Assembly (NCBI GenBank): GCA_964487195.1
Contig: CAZAPV010000027.1
Span: 1-12,367, forward strand
From: CAZAPV01 sp964487195
GTDB taxonomy: Bacteria > Patescibacteriota > Patescibacteriia > SG8-24
DNA length: 12,367 bases
Direction of reading: 5' to 3'
The translations under genes were made by a program, and so were the position numbers. The notes beneath the pieces were generated by a model that saw nothing but the letters and a program-made list of their open reading frames with translations, had not been told where the DNA came from and did no database searches. Below are positions 12,074-12,367 of this stretch, one piece after another; position 1 is the stretch's first letter; the number at the start of each line of letters is the position of its first letter.

Positions 12074-12097
12074 ACCGCTCTGATGGAGCGGTTTTTT
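12074..12097 (+). terminator. Intrinsic terminator between P1 and 23S, overlapping P2 start
   Basis: ACCGCTC (12074-12080) pairs with GAGCGGT (12086-12092), loop TGATG, tail of six T (12092-12097). A second GAGCGGT at 12036-12042 can pair with the same left arm and would compete with the terminator. Confidence 0.75.
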
Positions 12098-12135
12098 AGA
12101 CCCAGAAGCGAGTCTCGCGCGGCGGGATTCACTTG

Positions 12136-12244
12136 TGGGGCCAAGAACCCCAAGGACGTTGACAATTGAATAACGTCAGCAAGTTCAAGGTCTAGAACGT
12201 CTAGAAATGCAAGCGCGAAGAACGTCAAGGACGTTTTCGTGCTT
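12136..12244 (+). other. Hairpin-rich pre-23S leader with GACGTT/AACGTC repeats
   Basis: Successive inverted repeats: TGGGG/CCCCA (12136-12152), GACGTT/AACGTC (12155-12177), TCTAGA-ACG-TCTAGA (12191-12205), and a 15-bp helix with one bulge and an AAG triloop (12211-12219, 12221-12226 with 12230-12244). AACGTC occurs at 12172, 12196 and 12221, and GACGTT at 12155 and 12230; CAAGGACGTT is repeated at 12151 and 12226. The last helix ends about 7 nt before the 23S 5' end and is a candidate RNA-processing site. Confidence 0.75.
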
Positions 12245-12250
12245 CAGTGG

Positions 12251-12367
12251 TGAGAGAGCTACAAGGGCGTATGGTGGATGCCTCGACACAAAAAGCTGAT
12301 GAAGGACGTCGCAGCCTGCGATAAGCCTCGGGGAGGTGGCAAGCAACCTTTGATCCGAGGATGTCCG
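12251..12367 (+). rRNA. rrl: 23S ribosomal RNA, 5' end (continues beyond window)
   Basis: From about 12251 the sequence matches the universal 5' end of 23S rRNA: AAGGGCGTATGGTGGATGCC (12263-12282), then GATGAAGGACGTCGCAGCC and CTGCGATAAGCCTCGGGGAG. The start was placed by aligning by eye to the B. subtilis 5' end and may be off by a few bases. Only about 117 nt are visible; intron content cannot be judged. No 16S or spacer tRNA lies upstream. Confidence 0.95.

Larger units (their letters stand above)
11944..12097 (+). ncRNA. Candidate short RNA or attenuated leader from P1 to the internal terminator
   Basis: The P1 promoter and the intrinsic terminator at 12074-12097 bound a unit of about 150 nt with no convincing gene. 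I do not recognise it as 6S, SRP, tmRNA or RNase P RNA. It may be an attenuated 23S leader rather than an independent RNA. The segment contains a DnaA-box 9-mer and a 12-codon ATG reading frame (12007-12045) without a visible ribosome binding site. Confidence 0.3.

Noticed and set aside
12160..12190. A third forward promoter starting with TTGACA at 12159
   Set aside because: No acceptable -10 box 16-18 nt downstream; the hexamer belongs to the GACGTT repeat and hairpin series.
1..12367. Mobile elements, CRISPR arrays, or a defence or secondary-metabolite cluster
   Set aside because: I saw no transposase, integrase, spaced direct repeats or such genes; the content is housekeeping throughout.

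Overview
The window is a compact, GC-rich bacterial chromosome segment of housekeeping genes with very short spacers. No phage, transposon, CRISPR or defence genes are visible. The overall style (near-leaderless starts, an AspRS without its GAD domain, a 23S rRNA gene not preceded by 16S, streamlined content) would fit a Candidate Phyla Radiation / Patescibacteria genome. That placement is an inference from gene style, not a phylogenetic result.

Layout, left half (+ strand): the 3' part of secY followed at once by adk and a terminator; a P-loop nucleotide-kinase-like gene with its own promoter and terminator; map-ruvX-recO, with map and ruvX overlapping by ATGA; a stand-alone, membrane-anchored or exported M41 (FtsH-type) peptidase domain with its own promoter and a strong terminator; aspS encoding a 462-aa AspRS; then a tight run of a YbaK-like deacylase, scpA, scpB, a D,D-carboxypeptidase and a small COG2426-type membrane protein, with 1-4 nt gaps. 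A promoter then drives a lone initiator tRNA-Met.

Right half (- strand): rlmH, tRNA-Leu(UAG) and an ACT-less homoserine dehydrogenase form one unit, read toward a bidirectional terminator shared with the initiator tRNA. A 146-aa hypothetical protein with a Cys/His cluster is read leftward from a divergent promoter region. The last 456 bases before the 23S rRNA hold no convincing gene. They carry two forward promoters, a reverse promoter, inverted repeats, a perfect DnaA-box 9-mer, an intrinsic terminator that overlaps the proximal promoter, and a chain of hairpins directly before the 23S 5' end. The 23S gene runs off the right edge.

Functionally the genes cover protein export (SecY), nucleotide balance (Adk), translation (Map, AspRS, YbaK-like editing, initiator and Leu tRNAs, RlmH, 23S), recombination (RuvX, RecO), chromosome condensation (ScpAB) and cell-wall trimming (D,D-carboxypeptidase). 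The most unusual items are the stand-alone exported M41 peptidase, the initiator tRNA (A1xA72 mismatch, C33 instead of U33, A-U in the anticodon-stem GC block), the GAD-less AspRS, the tRNA-Leu/homoserine dehydrogenase junction, and the promoter/terminator architecture before the unlinked 23S rRNA.
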